Origin: Prevotella sp. UBA4339
GTDB taxonomy: Bacteria; Bacteroidota; Bacteroidia; Bacteroidales; Bacteroidaceae
DNA length: 13,455 nucleotides
Direction of reading: 5' to 3'
Assembly (NCBI GenBank): GCA_002393725.1
Contig: DGTJ01000120.1
Coordinates: forward strand, 10,872-24,326
Shown: positions 11,527-13,455 of the stretch, piece by piece
How positions within the stretch are numbered: the stretch's first letter is position 1
How the letters are laid out: each line of letters begins with the position of its first letter
Notes under the pieces: generated by a model
Databases searched by the model: none
What the model saw: the letters and a program-made list of their open reading frames with translations, nothing else
What the model was told of the DNA's origin: nothing
Translations under genes and position numbers: made by a program

Positions 11527-13455
11527 TTAGTTGATCAGGTATACCTTTGTCTTGCCGTTGTATGTGGCCTTGACTGTGGCTCTGCCTTCTACAATCTTAC
11601 TAATCTCAAACTTCACGCCAGGAATGTTTGAGCTGGCCTTTATCACATTGTCCTTATCGCTCAGTTTGCCATAGACTTGATAATGGTTGGCCTCAGCATA
11701 TCCGTTGAGGTTGGTGAACCATATCGGGTTCTGCGGGATAACCAGCGCCTGTCCGTCGATTGTGATCGTCACCTGCGGCACTTGTGGAGCCTCCAGTACC
11801 TCTCCGGCCTTTGAGAATCCTATTCCGTGAAGGTCGAACAGTCCCTGTGGGCGCTGTGGACCGCGAGGGCCGCCCCAGCGTGGACGCTCAGGAGCCTTCA
11901 CCTCAGGACCGTCAGCCACGAGATAGATGGCATGCTTGCCCGTGAGTCCCTCCACGTCGGGCACTGCCACCTGATACGTCATGGCTGCTTTCGGAGCATC
12001 GGCAGGGATGTCAAGCACTGCAATCTCCTTACCCTTCCATGCATCGTCGAGCCTAACGCGAATCTTGAAAGCACCGTGCCCGCCGGTGGTAAGGTTCAGG
12101 TTGAGCATCGCACCGTCGCCCTTCTGAATACCGGCGAACGGCTTCAAACCCTTGGTGGCTGCTGCAAGACCTCCGAAGCCGAAGTACTTGAAGCCAACGA
12201 TACCGCCATTGGTGATGCCCGCAAGGTCCATGGAGTTGTTCCATACATCGTGATTGTCCTGCATCCACTCGTTGCTGTTGTTGCCTCCTGTCATGAAACA
12301 GGCGATGCCGGCAGAGTAGTACTGATATGGCGGCAAGCCGAAAATCTGGAATCCCTCGGAGGTAACCTCGGCACCAGTGTATGTGTTGCCGTCGGCAGCA
12401 GCTGCTGTCCACACGTTATCTTTTATATATGGGTCGTAGCCGGTAATCTTCACTACGCCTCCCTTGGCAACAGACTTCTTGTCCCATGTTATCTTCACTG
12501 GAGCCACCATTGCCTGGCGGGCAAAACCGAAGCCGCGTGGCGGACGGTGATAGAACACATACCACTGACCGTTGATCTCCTGCAGCGATCCGTGAGTGTT
12601 GTGGGCTGCATTAGTGGTGATCAGGTGTGAACCGTCGGCATCGAGAACCACGCCGCGAGAGTCAACCAGCACACCTCCTGAGCGCCAGGGACCCAGCGGA
12701 GAGTCGCCGAAGGCATAGCGCAGGGCAGAGTTGGTGTTGCCGAGACCGTACTCCTTGCCGCTATAGCCTGAGAACACCATCACGTATTTGTTTCCCACCT
12801 GACGTATCGAGGATGCCTCGAAGAAGTTGAAGTCCAGAGGGTCCTGACCCTTGTATAGAGCCTTATACTCTGAGCCTTTTTTGTCGAGCAGACGTCTGTC
12901 GGCGCTGCAGGCTGGTATGAACGGGTCGATGAGTTCCGTACCTTCACGCTTCGAGTACATCGTGTTCTGGTCAAGCTCACAGGCTGTAGAGTGCTGGAAT
13001 CCGTAGAATACGTATGCACGGAAACCCTTGGCGAAGTCTGGGTCCTTCTTGTTGGTGATAGTCTCTACAAACACGGAGGGGTCGAAGTCGATGAGCGAGC
13101 CTGGCAGGCATCTGCGACCATCCTCTGTGAGGTTGATGGGAGTGAACGGCCCGTCGGGGCGGTCGCTCTTGCAGACCATCGGCACGCGCTGCCATCCGCG
13201 TGAGTGGGGATATAGGTAGTATGTCTTCTTGCCAGTGGCCTTGTCTTTGATCTCCACGAGGTCGGGTGCGAACATCGTGTCCCACTGTCCGTCTACATAC
13301 CATGAGAAGACAGGCCCCTCATCGCGCCATTGGGTAAGGTCCTCAACGGGAGCCGACCACATACGGATGTCAGGACCGCAGTAGGCTGTGAATGTCACGT
13401 CGTGCGAACCGATGATGTAGGCCCGATACTTCCCTGGGTTGTCGGGATCTTCAAA
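11527..13455 (-). CDS. Glycoside hydrolase family 43 with CBM6-like module (5' end beyond window)
   Basis: The last 642 residues of a GH43 glycosidase, the family of arabinofuranosidases and xylosidases that trim plant polysaccharides. The frame stays open to the window edge: FEDPDNPGKYRAYIIGSHD precedes what could look like a GTG start at 13398, which is an internal Val in a conserved strand. Visible catalytic residues are the pKa-tuning Asp in IDFDPSVF (about 13081-13083) and the general acid Glu in FFEASSI (about 12817-12819). The base Asp is at or beyond the edge. Blade motifs IRMWSAPVEDL, FAPDLVE and HNTHGSLQEINGQWYVFYHR follow. From about visible residue 340 comes a CBM6-like beta-sandwich (TYTGAEVTSEGFQIFGL, NGGIVGFKYFGFG, ending LFDLHGIGFSK), with an unusual Pro/Arg/Gly-rich loop just before the last strand. 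A C-terminal domain of about 80 residues ends KTKVYLIN. The substrate cannot be assigned from sequence alone. Confidence 0.9.
   Translation of the reverse strand, partial: FEDPDNPGKYRAYIIGSHDVTFTAYCGPDIRMWSAPVEDLTQWRDEGPVFSWYVDGQWDTMFAPDLVEIKDKATGKKTYYLYPHSRGWQRVPMVCKSDRPDGPFTPINLTEDGRRCLPGSLIDFDPSVFVETITNKKDPDFAKGFRAYVFYGFQHSTACELDQNTMYSKREGTELIDPFIPACSADRRLLDKKGSEYKALYKGQDPLDFNFFEASSIRQVGNKYVMVFSGYSGKEYGLGNTNSALRYAFGDSPLGPWRSGGVLVDSRGVVLDADGSHLITTNAAHNTHGSLQEINGQWYVFYHRPPRGFGFARQAMVAPVKITWDKKSVAKGGVVKITGYDPYIKDNVWTAAAADGNTYTGAEVTSEGFQIFGLPPYQYYSAGIACFMTGGNNSNEWMQDNHDVWNNSMDLAGITNGGIVGFKYFGFGGLAAATKGLKPFAGIQKGDGAMLNLNLTTGGHGAFKIRVRLDDAWKGKEIAVLDIPADAPKAAMTYQVAVPDVEGLTGKHAIYLVADGPEVKAPERPRWGGPRGPQRPQGLFDLHGIGFSKAGEVLEAPQVPQVTITIDGQALVIPQNPIWFTNLNGYAEANHYQVYGKLSDKDNVIKASSNIPGVKFEISKIVEGRATVKATYNGKTKVYLIN

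Noticed and set aside
11827..12630. A 267-codon plus-strand frame opposite the GH43 gene
   Set aside because: Low-quality composition rich in Cys, His and Arg, with no promoter. The opposite strand encodes recognisable CBM6 and GH43 motifs.
13396..13398. GTG at 13398 as the start of the GH43 gene
   Set aside because: The frame continues to the window edge and encodes a conserved GH43 strand (YIIGSHD) just before it. The codon is an internal Val and the gene is partial.

Overview
The window looks like a chromosomal segment from a member of the Bacteroidales, most likely a Prevotella-type gut or rumen species. The reasons are: promoters of the Bacteroidetes type (TTG near -33, TAnnTTTG near -7) in front of eight transcription units; A-rich leaders with no clear Shine-Dalgarno sequence; Bacteroidetes families (DUF3836, HU fused to a winged helix, OMP_b-brl-type barrel); and a secreted-type GH43 glycosidase. 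I see no rRNA, tRNA, CRISPR array, insertion sequence or phage gene, and no gene that looks clearly foreign.

Layout, left to right. 1-130: repeat-rich intergenic DNA ending in a strong promoter. 131-1927 (+): a YitT-type membrane protein, then a separately promoted polytopic membrane protein that looks like a CPBP-type protease without its catalytic residues. 1928-3921 (-): an OmpR-type response regulator and its histidine kinase, translationally coupled (ATGA overlap), with a promoter almost touching the kinase start codon. 4009-4632 (-): an HU-like DNA-binding protein with a C-terminal winged helix. 4687-5038: a 352-bp divergent control region holding four 21-bp tandem repeats next to the HU promoter and a direct-repeat operator for the next gene. 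5039-5524 (+): a DUF3836 protein. 5691-8501 (+): a secreted M16 zinc peptidase. 8598-10600 (+): DUF3737 beta-helix protein coupled to a MalY/PatB-type PLP enzyme. 10637-11359 (-): a small outer-membrane barrel. 11527-13455 (-): the C-terminal part of a GH43 enzyme with a CBM6-like module, cut by the right window edge.

The main observation is regulatory. A 19-bp element, TTTAACMTAAAGATAACAT, occurs three times, always 49-50 bp (start to start) upstream of a -7 box: before the CPBP-like gene, the DUF3836 gene and the M16 peptidase gene. It is an 11-bp direct repeat of the kind bound by OmpR/PhoB/PhoP-type regulators, so three scattered genes probably form one small regulon. The OmpR-type regulator in this window is one candidate to bind it and an unlinked PhoB-type regulator is another. 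The second point of interest is the HU-winged-helix gene beside its own 21-bp repeat array, which may be an autoregulatory site.

Limits: all family assignments come from reading motifs, and promoter positions are predictions from consensus.
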